A DNA stretch of 64,000 nt from Pochonia chlamydosporia 170 (taxonomy: Eukaryota; Ascomycota; Sordariomycetes; Hypocreales; Clavicipitaceae), in NCBI RefSeq assembly GCF_001653235.2, contig NC_035792.1, forward strand, positions 868,001 through 932,000. Direction: 5' to 3'. Below the pieces are notes generated by a model. The model was given only the letters and a program-made list of their open reading frames with translations. It was not told where the DNA came from and did not search any database. Made by a program: the position numbers and the translations under genes. This document shows positions 35,812-46,639 of this stretch, in pieces; the first letter of the stretch is position 1; each line of letters begins with the position of its first letter.

Positions 35812-36684
35812 TCAAAACACATTAAACTTCTCAAAGAACGAAACAATAGAATCCGCAAATTCCTGCTCATTTGTCTCAATCGCAAAATGCCCAGCATCCA
35901 GCAACTTCACCTCCAACTTCTCAACATCCTTCCTAAAAGCCTCCGCACCAGGCGCCACAAAAATAGCATCGTTCTTCCCCCAGATAGCCAACACGGGAAC
36001 CTTTGAAGTGCGGAAATACTCCTGGAACTTGGGATACAGGGGCACATTGTTGCGGTAGTCGTAAAACAGATCCAGCTGAATCTCCTTGTTGCCCACACGA
36101 TCCATCAGCGCCTGGTCAAGCGCGTACGCCTCCGGCTGGACCTTGTCCGCGTTGGGCGAGCCAAACGTGTACTGCCACTTGGTGGCATCCATCTCCAAGA
36201 GGCCGCGGAGAGATTCTCTGTCCTCCTTTGCTCCCGAAGCCCAGTACTTGCGGATGGGGGCCCAGAATTCCGCGCCGAAGCCTTCGTCGTAGGCGTTTCC
36301 GTTCTGGCTGATGATGGCGACTACTTTGTCGGGGTTTTCGAGCGCGAGGCGGAGGCCGGTTGGGGCGCCGTAGTCGAAGATGTAGATTGCGTATTTTTGG
36401 AGGGAGAGCGCAGAGGTGAATGCGTTGATGGTGGTGCCAAGGTTGTCGAAGGTGTGGGTGTAGGTTGGGGGGACGGTGGTGAAGCCGTAGCCGGGGAGGT
36501 CGGGGGCGATGACGCGGTAGCCCTTGGCGGCGAGGAGGGGGATCAGGTTGCGGAACTGGTGGGATGAGGATGGGAAGCCGTGGAGGAGGAGGATCGTGGG
36601 TGTGTTGGGTGTTGTTGGGCCGGCTTGTCTGTAGAAGACTTGTGCGCCGTTGGCTTCGATGAAGGCGGTGGTTGTGGAGGACAT
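35812..36684 (-). CDS. Alpha/beta hydrolase, epoxide hydrolase/haloalkane dehalogenase-like
   Basis: An intronless 290-aa soluble protein with a full alpha/beta-hydrolase layout. An HGFP oxyanion motif lies at 35-38, with LPGYG following. The nucleophile elbow YIFDYGAPTG places Asp104 where epoxide hydrolases and dehalogenases carry theirs. An acidic residue (D239) lies in the segment AIWGKNDAIFVAP, and the catalytic His266 lies in DAGHFAIET. With an Asp nucleophile the reaction should pass through an alkyl-enzyme ester, fitting epoxide or halide substrates rather than ester hydrolysis. No signal peptide is visible. The physiological substrate cannot be read from sequence. Confidence 0.88.
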   Translation of the reverse strand: MSSTTTAFIEANGAQVFYRQAGPTTPNTPTILLLHGFPSSSHQFRNLIPLLAAKGYRVIAPDLPGYGFTTVPPTYTHTFDNLGTTINAFTSALSLQKYAIYIFDYGAPTGLRLALENPDKVVAIISQNGNAYDEGFGAEFWAPIRKYWASGAKEDRESLRGLLEMDATKWQYTFGSPNADKVQPEAYALDQALMDRVGNKEIQLDLFYDYRNNVPLYPKFQEYFRTSKVPVLAIWGKNDAIFVAPGAEAFRKDVEKLEVKLLDAGHFAIETNEQEFADSIVSFFEKFNVF

Positions 36685-36745
36685 GTTGTTTTGCTGGTGT
36701 TGGTGTTTGAAGCTTGTATTTGAGGTGTAGTTATGATGAGGAGGT

Positions 36746-36752
36746 GTTTATA
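36746..36752 (-). promoter_or_regulatory. Possible TATA box of the alpha/beta hydrolase gene
   Basis: On the minus strand TATAAAC lies about 62 bases upstream of the hydrolase start codon at 36684, inside a locally AT-rich stretch. Position suits a core promoter but no transcription start is known. Confidence 0.35.
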
Positions 36753-37435
36753 TTTTAGATCTGTTGTTAAGCTTGTTGTTGGTGGTTTTGCTTGAGTGTT
36801 GTTGGTGATGAGATGAATGCATTTCTTCACAGAAGACAGCTCATTAAATATACTTTATTGCACTATTAGAAGCAATTGCATCATTAACGTAATTCTACGA
36901 GTTTGTAATAGCTGAGTGAGTCAAATTGCCGATTGTGTCAGCGAGTGGTGATATCTCCTGTCCCGATGCCTTGGTGTTGAGACGGAATGTGGAATCGATA
37001 GAGGGCAAACGGCGTTTGAGAGGAAAAGTGGGGATTGAATTAATCAGTGTATGGAATCACCGGGAATAAAGCCTAAGACTCATACAACTTGGGATGTTTA
37101 TTTCCAGGCCGGTTTTCGAACTGTGTAATACCGATGGGGATTTGTCAATGCTGCGGCCATGTGATTGGCTGAAACGGCGATTTGACATGCTTGCCCCGCT
37201 GCTGAATAAGGTTCTGGACCAATTGCGTGCTTCGGCAATGAAGGACGGAGAAACTTTCTTGGAAGTGAGGATGCAGAATAATTTCGCCTTTTTGAGGGGA
37301 GTTTGATTGAATTATTTTAAATAGTGACTAAAATCAAGTTGGCAGAACATGTGTGGTGACGTAGGTTTACTGTTGCTTGACGCCGTAAGCCCTCTTAGTT
37401 AACAATAAGCCATGGTCATTCAACTCAGCAAGAAA

Positions 37436-37519
37436 GCTTCCGTAGCTCAGTTGGTTAGAGCTTCGTACTAATAAACGTTAGTGATGCGGAGGCCGCAGGT
37501 TCAAGCCCTGCCGGGAGCA
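37436..37519 (+). tRNA. tRNA-Ile (anticodon AAU) with a 10-base intron
   Basis: A full cloverleaf can be drawn. The acceptor stem GCTTCCG pairs with CGGGAGC (one G-U), followed by discriminator A. The D arm is GCTC/GAGC, the anticodon stem TCGTA/TGCGG, the variable loop AGGCC, and the T arm GCAGG-TTCAAGC-CCTGC. The segment between the anticodon stem halves is 17 bases, ten more than a normal loop. Removing ten bases after position 37 leaves the loop CTAATAA with anticodon AAT. Within the precursor, CTAA pairs with TTAG of the intron, the expected anticodon-intron helix. B-box sequence GGTTCAAGCCC is present. Confidence 0.9.
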
Positions 37520-37547
37520 AAGATCGTTCCACGATGCTTTCTAGCTG

Positions 37548-37564
37548 TTTTTTTTTTTTTTTTT
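37548..37564 (+). terminator. RNA polymerase III terminator T-run
   Basis: Seventeen consecutive T residues begin 29 bases after the tRNA gene. T-runs terminate RNA polymerase III. The distance is longer than usual but no earlier run of four T occurs in between. Confidence 0.7.
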
Positions 37565-38439
37565 GCTTTTCTTTTCCCCGTCTATTTGTGCTTGCTATTA
37601 TGCTCGCTGCTTTTTTTTGTCGGGTTGACTTCGTTTTGTTGCTGTCAGTTCATCTTTCTTGAATACACACGAGCCTTTATCCTAACATAAATCAGTGCAT
37701 AACCGGGCCAGCCGCCGTCGTCAATAATGCCAGCTTAGAGCCTCTTTCCGTTGTTTTAGTGCAATGAGCCGTATACGTCATGGTTAAGTGAAGGGGTGCT
37801 GTTGCTGTGCTTTCGCGTTGAATCTCTCAGATGTTGTGCTGATGTTGGATTTCGACAATAGCTTCAACCTGCTCACCTGTTGCAAACTAATGCGATTCCA
37901 AGTTACGCGTACATTATAAAATTTACTTGCCTAGCTGATCAAACTGCAGTCACGTTTGCATACCTGTTTATTTATGTCGTTTGACTGACCCGTAGATTAC
38001 CAGCATCCATGCCAGACCTCTCTGCAGACATCCATCCGACGTCACAGACTTACACCAACTCCAAGCATCCGAAGAACTGAACAGCCGTTACAACACTCGC
38101 TTGACGAAAAACAATCCAAGGCAGCCAATTAATGGTTCCAATATCATCTCATTCATGTCTACCCCACACTGCAATGTTCCTCGATGCAACATCCTGGACC
38201 TTCCCCGCACTATGTCTCCAACATCAACGACGATGTGTTGCACGAGTTTCTTCATTTGGCAAGGCTCGACGACTCTAATCAGAGACAAATATCCGACGGG
38301 TCGACTACGTGCCATTGACCCCCACAAAGTGTGTCAACGAGAAGATATAAGAATCCGACTTTGACATCTTCTCTTCAAGCTCCCTTTAGGTCCTGAGCAT
38401 TACCATCACTTTGAGTATACGTGAGAAGCTACACTAAAA
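37565..38439. other. Intergenic spacer, promoter of the EGF/propeller gene
   Basis: No gene is visible. A TATAAG sequence at 38345-38350 lies about 90 bases before the start codon at 38440 and could be its core promoter. The left end is T-rich after the tRNA terminator. Confidence 0.45.
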
Positions 38440-39645
38440 ATGCTCACACTCCAACGAGCTGTCCAGATCCTCGCCGTCTGCAGCACATTCATCAGTCTCT
38501 CCCACCAGAAATGCATCAAAGATGAAGACTGCAGCTTAACCGGCATCTGCAGTAGCGGCGTCTGCAAATGCGATCCTGGCTGGATCGGAGACGACTGCGG
38601 CGTTCTCGACGTCCGCCCTGCCAAGCGAGACAATGGCTACAACCAAACTGCCAAAGGCACATCATCCTGGTGCAACAGCATCGTGAAGGACCCGAAAGAG
38701 CACAACCTATATCATCTATTCATATCTGAGTTCAGTCACGGCTGTGGCCTCGACTACTGGGCCCCGTATAGTCGCATCGTCAGAGCAGAGTCTCGTTCCG
38801 GCCCAGCTGGTCCGTACGCATTTGCCGCCGAAGTCCAGGGTACATTTGCACATAATCCTACCGTTGTGTATAGTCCCGCTGATAAAGAATGGCTAATGTA
38901 CCACATTGGGTGTCCGACCGAGGTGCCGGACACATGTCAGACCAAGCATTTTACCTGTGGAGCAGGAAACACGAATAATGGCGAGAGCGGAATCAGCGTC
39001 ATGGCCAGCAGCGATCTGAGGACCTGGAAGACCAAGGGGCAGATATTAAAGGGGAATGACGGAAGTGGCTGGGACGCCGATGTCACGAACCCGTCTGCAT
39101 TTCCGCTCTTCTCGAAGGGAAACTGCGGGAAGAAGCATCACGAGGACACGTCTGCGATATTGCTAGCCTACCGCGGTTGTCCGTATAATTGCTCCGGAGC
39201 AGAGCTCATCAACCTCGCTGTAGCAGAGAAGGGGTATGCGGGTCCGTATAAGAAACTCCAGCAGGATCCAATCTTTGCCAACGTCAATGAAGATCCGTTT
39301 ATCTGGCGTGACAAGCGGGGGAATTACCATATGCTGCTGCATTCTCTGGAACCGGAGGGTGGATTTGGCGATGGGCCCAAGGTCGGGCGTCATGCTTGGG
39401 CGCGTGATTACACGGGGCCGTGGACGTTTGGAAGCAAGACACTGGCGTTTAGTACGGAGGTCAAGTATGATGATGGGAGTGCGATTGACTTTTATCGTAG
39501 GGAGAGGCCGCAGTTGTATTTTTCGGAGGATGGGAGCATGACGCCTTTGTTTTTGGGGACGGGCGTGCAGCCTAGGGATAGTCCGATGAGTTATTCGGTT
39601 ATTGTGCCTGTTGGGGATGCGGGTGTGCGTGCTCAGGGGGAGTAG
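38440..39645 (+). CDS. Secreted EGF-like plus GH43-like five-bladed propeller protein
   Basis: An intronless 401-aa protein. Residues 1-23 form a signal peptide. Six cysteines at 25, 31, 37, 42, 44 and 53 form an EGF-like module with a CKCDPGWIGDDC end. Residues about 70-395 resemble the five-bladed beta-propeller of GH43-like proteins, with repeated segments such as AHNPTVVYSP, NPSAFPLF, NEDPFIWRDKRGNYHML and RERPQLYF. DP and RERP motifs of this kind mark propeller strands and sugar sites in the clan, but I cannot identify a full catalytic triad, so it may be a binding protein. It is likely extracellular and disulfide-stabilised, with several N-glycosylation sites. Convergent with the sedolisin gene. 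Confidence 0.8.
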   Translation: MLTLQRAVQILAVCSTFISLSHQKCIKDEDCSLTGICSSGVCKCDPGWIGDDCGVLDVRPAKRDNGYNQTAKGTSSWCNSIVKDPKEHNLYHLFISEFSHGCGLDYWAPYSRIVRAESRSGPAGPYAFAAEVQGTFAHNPTVVYSPADKEWLMYHIGCPTEVPDTCQTKHFTCGAGNTNNGESGISVMASSDLRTWKTKGQILKGNDGSGWDADVTNPSAFPLFSKGNCGKKHHEDTSAILLAYRGCPYNCSGAELINLAVAEKGYAGPYKKLQQDPIFANVNEDPFIWRDKRGNYHMLLHSLEPEGGFGDGPKVGRHAWARDYTGPWTFGSKTLAFSTEVKYDDGSAIDFYRRERPQLYFSEDGSMTPLFLGTGVQPRDSPMSYSVIVPVGDAGVRAQGE

Positions 39646-39910
39646 TCAGATTTTGTAGTTAAGAATGTTCTTGTTGCATTTGGTTCTAAATAAATGAGAC
39701 GGTATACTGTGCTTAAGGGTTGTGGTTGCACGGTGAGTTGTGAATTTTGTAAGCAAGGTTAGGGAAGATACATGATCATTTAGTAAATACTGGTTTACAT
39801 ACATTGGAAAGTACTACGGCAGAAATGCGCATGGCACCTCTACCGTTAATTCAATTTTCATCCATCATTCACCATGCTTATATACTGTTCCTCCACCATA
39901 CCCAAGTCAC

Positions 39911-42033
39911 CTAAAGCTTGAGAAAGTACTCCAGCATAGCAGGGTAAATAGGCGTCCCCAACCCAGTAACAGGATCCCAGCCCTGAACAGCAGAGAAGCC
40001 CTTATTACCACAAGCACTCGGCTGACCATCGCCGTTAGGACCACCCTTCGACTGATCCCCCTTGACGACGTCAGTGAACATAGATGGGTTCTTATACAAA
40101 GCAGGGTTAGCAAAGCCAATAGGCTTCTTGCCAGCCTTGATACGCTCGTCATTGATACGCGTAAAGATGGCAGCAACAAGAGGGCTGCTCATGCTGGTGC
40201 CGCCTGAAGTACCGGACTGGCCTTGAACCACAACGACGCCATTGTCGCCGAGGGCAGCAACATCGGGGTATCCGCGGCCGGCGCGGTTGTAGATGCCGCC
40301 GGTGGTGGGGATGTTGCCGTCCTTGGTGGTGTAGGACTTGTATCCGGGGTCGTGCTTGGAGAAGTAGCTGTATTTTGTTAGTTACACGATCCAAGGGAGC
40401 AGTCTGAGGGAAAACTCACGCGGCGACGGCGTCCTTTTGGTAGTCGGGAGTAGTCCAGATGTTGCTGAAACCACCTCCGGACGAGAACGACTCGGTGGCG
40501 ATTTCTTCGCCGGTGGACAGGAGGACGGTAGATCCTACGGCGGTGACGTATGGGCAACTGGCTTCCTGGCCGGGGGTGAAGATGTTTTTCTTGGGGCCGA
40601 GGCAGGCGCCGCCTCTTCTGGCGACACCATCGTCACCGCTGGAGAAGACGATGGACGTTCCCTGAAGGCCGAGCTTCATGAACTCGTTGCATTGGCGCTG
40701 CAAGTTGGAGTTAGTACTGATCTGGAGTGGGAAGTAGTAATGTGGCAGAGCTTCGTACCTGGAGATACTTTGTGGGATAGTCGACCTCAGCGGTACCATA
40801 CGAAAAGGAAATAACATTAGCGGCCTTGAAAGTGCCGCACATTTCGTTGGGCGTCTTTCCGTCAACAGTAGGGTCGTCACCAGGATTGGAGCAGTAGCTG
40901 CCGTCAACAGCGTCAAGGAAAGTGTTGAAGATGTCGTCCCTCTGTGTGGCGGCTTCGTACAGCTCAGTGCCCTGGGGGTAGATGATGGGAATGGCGATTT
41001 CAAAGTCGAGGTCTGACTCGCCGCCGGCATCTGACTGATCAACAGGGGCCTTGGCGCCGTCAATCAGGTCCAATTTGGGGCCTGTTCCTTCGGGAATGTT
41101 GGTAGCGAACTGGGAGTAGAACGAGTCCAAGTCTTCCTGGGAGAAGACGTCAATGGACATTTCAAAGATGCCCAGGCGGTTGGATGGGTCGTGCAAGGTG
41201 CCATCGGTGATGTTGTACTGGGACTTGATGCACGCGGGAGTGATGTACTGGGCGCAGTTCTCGGTAGAATCTACGTAGATGTTTAATATTGCCGTCTGTG
41301 AGTAAGAATTTGAGGTAGAGGTTCTTCATACCAGGGTTGGCGGCCAACATCTTGGCAACCTGCGCAGGGAGGGGCTTGTGAGCCCTGACGATACGTCCAT
41401 CCTTTCGCTTCTCATTCCGTGAGGGCTGGTTGGTCTGCGACATGACAACAGCGGGGGAGATGAAGTCGACGATGCCGGCGATCTCATTGGGGAGGGAGTA
41501 CTCGTCGGTACCAATGTGAGCGTTTCGGGCCTCGACATGGTCATACATGTGGTACTTGGTCTTGAGAATAGACTCGAGCTGCCCGACAGTGGACTGGAAG
41601 TCAACCCAGCCCTTGCTCTTGGGGAAGGTGATTTTGTCGGCAGAAACGCCAGACTTGATCAGCCAGCTTTTTATGGAGTTGATGGAGTTCTCGTCTGGGG
41701 CGAAGAGCTCGACAACTTGATCCTTGGTGTAGTGCTGGCCGTATTTGTCTGACGAGGGATCAGAGCTATGTGTCTATTAGCATTTTACTCTAGGGTTGAA
41801 GATTGGTTAATGTTTGCGTTTACTTACACCTCAAGCAGGTAGTCCATGCCATTGTCCAGGTTCTTTTGCTTCAGGGCAATTCTAACAGGGACCTTGGTAT
41901 CGGCATTGGCAGCCTCGCGCTTGATCCATCTGCCGTTGGAGACATCACGCTTCTCGTGGACGGTGTGTGAGCCAGTTGGGACGGCAATGGCGCCGGCGAA
42001 GAGGCCATTGAGGAGTACGAGGCTGATCTTCAT
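39911..42033 (-). CDS. Sedolisin-family (S53) tripeptidyl-peptidase, secreted
   Basis: Five exons (42033-41828, 41765-41332, 41270-40759, 40697-40420, 40367-39911) encode 628 aa, and each junction keeps the frame. The N-terminus is a signal peptide (about residues 1-17). A propeptide follows, with a segment containing KYGQHYTKDQV, to about residue 205. In the mature part Glu298 and Asp302 (GGESDLDFE) and Ser535 (SGGTSMSSP) form the sedolisin triad, with Asp406 (SSGDDG) for the oxyanion hole. FTDV and GWDPVTGLG near the C-terminus form the calcium site. The family removes tripeptides from protein N-termini at acidic pH outside the cell. An intact, probably active protease. Confidence 0.95.
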
Positions 42034-42120
42034 CCTGGGGACTGATATGAAACTGATTAGGGGTGGTGTTGAAGAGGATGCTTGGGAGGAATGGACTTCA
42101 AAGTGTGAGCGATTCACCGT

Positions 42121-42127
42121 ATTTATA
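42121..42127 (-). promoter_or_regulatory. Probable TATA box of the sedolisin gene
   Basis: TATAAAT on the minus strand lies 88 bases upstream of the start codon at 42033, a distance close to that seen before the GH25 gene (87 bases). Confidence 0.45.
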
Positions 42128-44735
42128 CTCGTCTGTGTGATCTTGAGATGGACTCATGATGATTCTGAACTTCTAGGTTTCTACATGTACGTAGCCTCGT
42201 GATGATGAAAGTCCCCTTACCCTGGTATACATCCATCGACGTTGCTACACTGTCTCCACTGGGAATGAACCGGACGATGTGCCTTGAATTCAACATCCGC
42301 ATGTAGCAGATTGACCTTCCCAGTCTGTTTAAGAACATGAATGCCATTGTTAGCTTCCGTCCTTGGCTAGCAGTTGATATGGAGTGTCTGTACTGCAACA
42401 CTAGCGGCCTGTTCTTCAGTGAAGTGGGAGAGTAAGACTCTCGTATTGCAGACATAGTCTGAGCGCAGCATAGGCATTACTCAGCCCGCCAAAACGCAAC
42501 TATCTCTGAGTACACAGAATGGTCAGCAAACAACCAGCATGTGCTGACAGATGACTAGGGTAGACGACCTTCCAGGTTGAGAATGTCATCACTTCATGTC
42601 CTTGCAGACACCCACGGTATAGGCTTCCTTTCTATATGACTGCAGAACCTAGACGGAATTCGTATAATGTCATACTGCTCCAAAAAAACGAGTCAACCCA
42701 ATAAGGCGGGAGGTTGCAGTCAAAACCGGACCAGCCAATAACATGCATACATTAGTCTACGAACGGAAGGGCGGCCGAGATGGCCATACCGTGTGCAGAG
42801 CCGGCCGTCGGCCGAAATGAAGTTTACCGAGGGAACGGGTGAGACGGTGTCAGTATCCGGAAGCTGCAATGTAGATTAGCCGTACGAGGTGTCCGATTCG
42901 GGCATGTGAGTTATCGCGATAAGTGATGGTGGTGAGGCAATGTCTCGAACCCCTGTTTGTCCAAACGGGCGGACGGAGTGCTGTTGAGGGGGGGAGGTTG
43001 ATTAGCCGGATGGTGATTTTATACAGATTGCAATATACCCGCCCTATGGTCATGTCGATCTCAGGTTGAAACTCTGGGAAGAGTTGGAAGTGAGTGGGGA
43101 TGGAATTAACCTCATGACCTACCTTAGTTGTATCGTGCAGAATACTTGCACTCATTATGGTGCGAAGTTGCAAAGTTGAGATAATATCTAATCTGTCTAG
43201 TCAAAGTGCTGTTGGGTTATCCCACAACTGCCACGGTGGATGACTCGTTACGCATTTGAAGACGTCTGAGCCGCTTATCTTTATTATCGCGTGGGACTGA
43301 TAACACAGTCATAAGCTACTTTATTCAACCCAGTCATATTAGACATTAAAGGCTACCAGTAAGCTTTCCAGCAACCTTGAGGGATCAGTCGAGCAACATG
43401 GATCAACATGGAGACCAACCGAGACAAGGGCGTGTCAAAAGCGCCACGAGCAGGCTCATGATGCACAATCGCATCACTCTACTTCCCATCCATCAGTCAT
43501 GAAATTCCGACATGTATGTCCCAAGGCATAAGTATCCGGATATCCAGACGGCGTTCTTCCAATCCACCACCGCAATTAGGAAGGTATACCGGATAACTCG
43601 GATTACGTGCGCATACTCCAATGTCATGGCGTCCACGATATCTTCATTCCCCATGTTCAGAACGGCTACGCTCCATTGAGCAAGTGGTCGAATGGGCCGT
43701 TGCGCACAAATGCCCCCGATGCAACGCTGTCTGTACTCACGATGCCGGATAGCCGATCAAGATGTGGCTAAGTAATTCTCTAAACCCCCACTTGCGTGGG
43801 AGTCACAGCCAGGAACGGGCACATCTGGTGGCTTTGTTGGGTATGGTGTTATGTGGTGTTGCGAATCCTCCTTCTTAATTCAGCCCTAGACGCTGGGGAT
43901 GACGATCTGTGATCGGCATGGCAGGGCCCGTTTGTTGACGACGTCTACCCTGTTGGCCTCGACTATGTACGAGATGGTGTAGAAAGGGATATGTTTTGGT
44001 TGGAAAGTTCCAAAGTTTGAGTTACGCATTCGTTAGACTTGATGCCGAAATGAATGTGTGCTTTCTGCGTAATTCTAAACTTAATTAGGCTGGGCCGGAA
44101 CCTTGCTGGCTGTCGTTAAACCGCCGGATGAATGAGCTCATTTACCAAACTGATATATAGCGTAGTTTGGATTTGGAGAGTCAATTGCTACGCACTTTAC
44201 GTAGTGATTTATCTTGAGTCCTACTGTAATGCCCATAGACAAGTGGTGTTGCGCTATCTGATTGGGGATTGGGGATAAGTAGTTAAGATGTTGGCCTGAA
44301 TACACTATACGCTCATTTCCATTATGGCTACGAAAACTAGTCACAACACCTGTAAAATGGCAATCGGTAGCCCACTGTAGACATTAAATCGAGGCACCCG
44401 CTGCAGATGTGCCCAGTGGCGCTGTCTTGCTTGGATCGGCAGATGAATACACTGACGATCTGTAGATTGGCGAACGCCACGCCGGCACAATTTGCCTCAA
44501 ATCGCGAGGTGCGAGTCTGTTTTCACCCTTTATTGCATCTAGTTTAACAGGACTGTGCGATTGACGTGTAAGCTGAATACCGAGCATCCGATTTTGCCAC
44601 CATTGTACCCCAACACTGTGTGGCCGAATGGGGTAGTCCCAACACTCACTCACATAGTCGAACCCTGCGGAAGCCAATAAATACGACGCAACAATACCAT
44701 TATGGAAATGACCAGGAATTTAAATAGTATCATAA

Positions 44736-45020
44736 CTATGCGACTGAACGGGAGATGCTCAATTTGGATGGCGACCTGACAGATTTGCGTTGAGTATTGA
44801 CAGTGTCAAACGTTTTAGCATCAACCCGGCTTCCAACACACACACGGTTGCTTCGACCATGATCAAGTAGCCTTTCTGGGTATCCTGCAAAATGCGTTGA
44901 CTGCTCGGTACATCTACCAAGATAAGCTCCCATGTCGCCAACTCCACCTACAAGACGAATAAGTGCGTCGGGGGTAATGGGTTGAAGATCTGGTCCGACG
45001 ATTCCTCCTTTAAACTCAAT
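44736..45020 (-). pseudogene. Protein-like open stretch without start, possible gene fragment
   Basis: Reading minus from 45020 to 44736, 94 codons stay open after a stop at 45021-45023. The first half is protein-like (GIVGPDLQPITPDALIRLVG, then a glycine-rich GGVGDMGAYLG). The only internal ATG, at 44933, would give 65 aa. I do not recognise a family, and no donor or acceptor links it to other coding sequence. It could be a gene fragment or chance. Confidence 0.2.
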
Positions 45021-45889
45021 TCACCGTAAAGGCTTGCTTATAATTTCTTCTACTGTGTCACAGCAGTGATCTTCCTCCGAATTATGCTACGATTGTGTGT
45101 ATTCAAAATCCCTGTTGTTTTGTTATACGGTTCATATCGGCCCTTGGGACTATCGAGCTTGCCCTTGTGGTCAAAAGGTGTTTGGCCTATAAGACCAACT
45201 GTTCGTTGTCTGACAGTTGAAGATGGCAACTCCACCACTCACGCCACCTGATTTGTGATATGACGGTATTGTCTCTGAGTTTGAACAAAGGACATTTTGT
45301 ATCAAATAGCACAATTATGCGGTCATGTGAGCCATTTACTTGTTTGTCCATAAAGCGCCGCCGAACCCATAGCCAACACGCTGACGATAGTTCCGGAATA
45401 AGCATGTTTTAAAGTGTCAGTCACCATTGCCGGCGAAAGTTCCACCTATCGTGAAACTGCCCAACGCAACTCCCAAATCTAGTTTCCGAATCTGGTCACT
45501 TAATAACGTCAAGCTGGATTTAACCAGTAAGCCTCGAAAGGCGCCTATTTAATGCGTCGTCGGAATCTCACAAAGGTCGGGGCATAATCCGGTGATTGCC
45601 GGGTGCCTAATTGCATCTGGATATAAATCTGACGATCATCCGCGGGGGAGGGGCTATGCAAGGTGCGATCAATTGGCGGAAAATTATGCCTGGGGATAGT
45701 GAAACAGTGGCAGGATGTCAATATATTCTAATACTTATGCGTATTTCTTGACAGGGGAGTTGATGCAATTACAAAAAGGGCACAATTGGTCGCTCAGAGT
45801 TCGTGTGACATCACGAGATACGTCTTCATCGGCAACTTCATCTATCTTCAATCAGACACTTATTCCCAAACTTGAATCACATTTACACC

Positions 45890-46639
45890 ATGGCTGTTCA
45901 ATCACTTCTACGAACTACCCTCATAAGCCTCCCTCTTATTCTGGCTGCTCCCAACCCTAGTTGTGCCCCAGGTGGAAACTTTGATCTAAGTGTCTGGAGC
46001 CTGCAACTCCCCACAGGAAGCGAAGGTTCCGTCGACACCATCAAGAGCCAAGAGCTACAAGGCTGCGATGGCTTCACCGGCCCAACTTTCTTCAGTGATA
46101 ATCCCACTGGTCAAATTGTATTGACCGCACCTGGGAACCCCGAACTCACAGGCTGTGCAACAACCTCAGGCTCTTCCCACTGCCGAACCGAGCTCAGGGA
46201 AGTCAACAAGGATGGTCAAAACGCGGCCTGGCCACCGACAGGAACGAATGTTTTGACGGTGACCATGACGGTCGTGAAGTCTGACGATGGAAGTCATGGT
46301 ACTGCAATTGGTCAGGTGTTTGCTGCCGAGGCTAGCAAGCCTCTTGCGGAAATGTATTACAGCCGAGAGGGCGAGATTGTTGTTGGTGTCAAGTCCAGTC
46401 CGGATGGTGGGCAAAAGATCACCAAGCTTGGGTCAGTTCCTATTGGGACAGAGTTTACTTACGAAATGTCGTATTCGAATGATGTTTTGTCAATAAGCAT
46501 TAATGGAGAGAAGACCCAACTTGATACGTTTGAGTGGCAGTCGCCGAATTGCTACTTCAAGTCCGGTAATTATAACCAGGGAAAATCTGCGGACGAATCT
46601 GAAGTTCGCATTGCAGCCATCAGCATCAATCACTCTTGA
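45890..46639 (+). CDS. Secreted polysaccharide lyase family 7 (alginate-lyase-like) protein
   Basis: An intronless 249-aa protein from the ATG at 45890, with a signal peptide (about residues 1-20). PL7 hallmarks are present: RTELR at 99-103 and YFKSGNYNQ at 222-230, the latter including the tyrosine that acts as base/acid in beta-elimination. In place of the usual Q(I/V)H the sequence reads QVF (142-144), so the histidine that helps catalysis is phenylalanine. Family knowledge: PL7 enzymes cut alginate or related polyuronides. With the substitution the enzyme may be inactive, use another residue, or act on another uronide. Nothing appears truncated. Confidence 0.82.
   Translation: MAVQSLLRTTLISLPLILAAPNPSCAPGGNFDLSVWSLQLPTGSEGSVDTIKSQELQGCDGFTGPTFFSDNPTGQIVLTAPGNPELTGCATTSGSSHCRTELREVNKDGQNAAWPPTGTNVLTVTMTVVKSDDGSHGTAIGQVFAAEASKPLAEMYYSREGEIVVGVKSSPDGGQKITKLGSVPIGTEFTYEMSYSNDVLSISINGEKTQLDTFEWQSPNCYFKSGNYNQGKSADESEVRIAAISINHS

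Larger units (their letters stand above)
42034..45889. other. Gene-poor intergenic region, 3.9 kb
   Basis: No gene is supported. A TATAAAT on the minus strand at 42121-42127 is the probable core promoter of the sedolisin gene. On minus, a frame without stops from 45020 to 44736 reads protein-like sequence and is listed separately. The last 300 bases should hold the promoter of the PL7-like gene. Confidence 0.4.
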
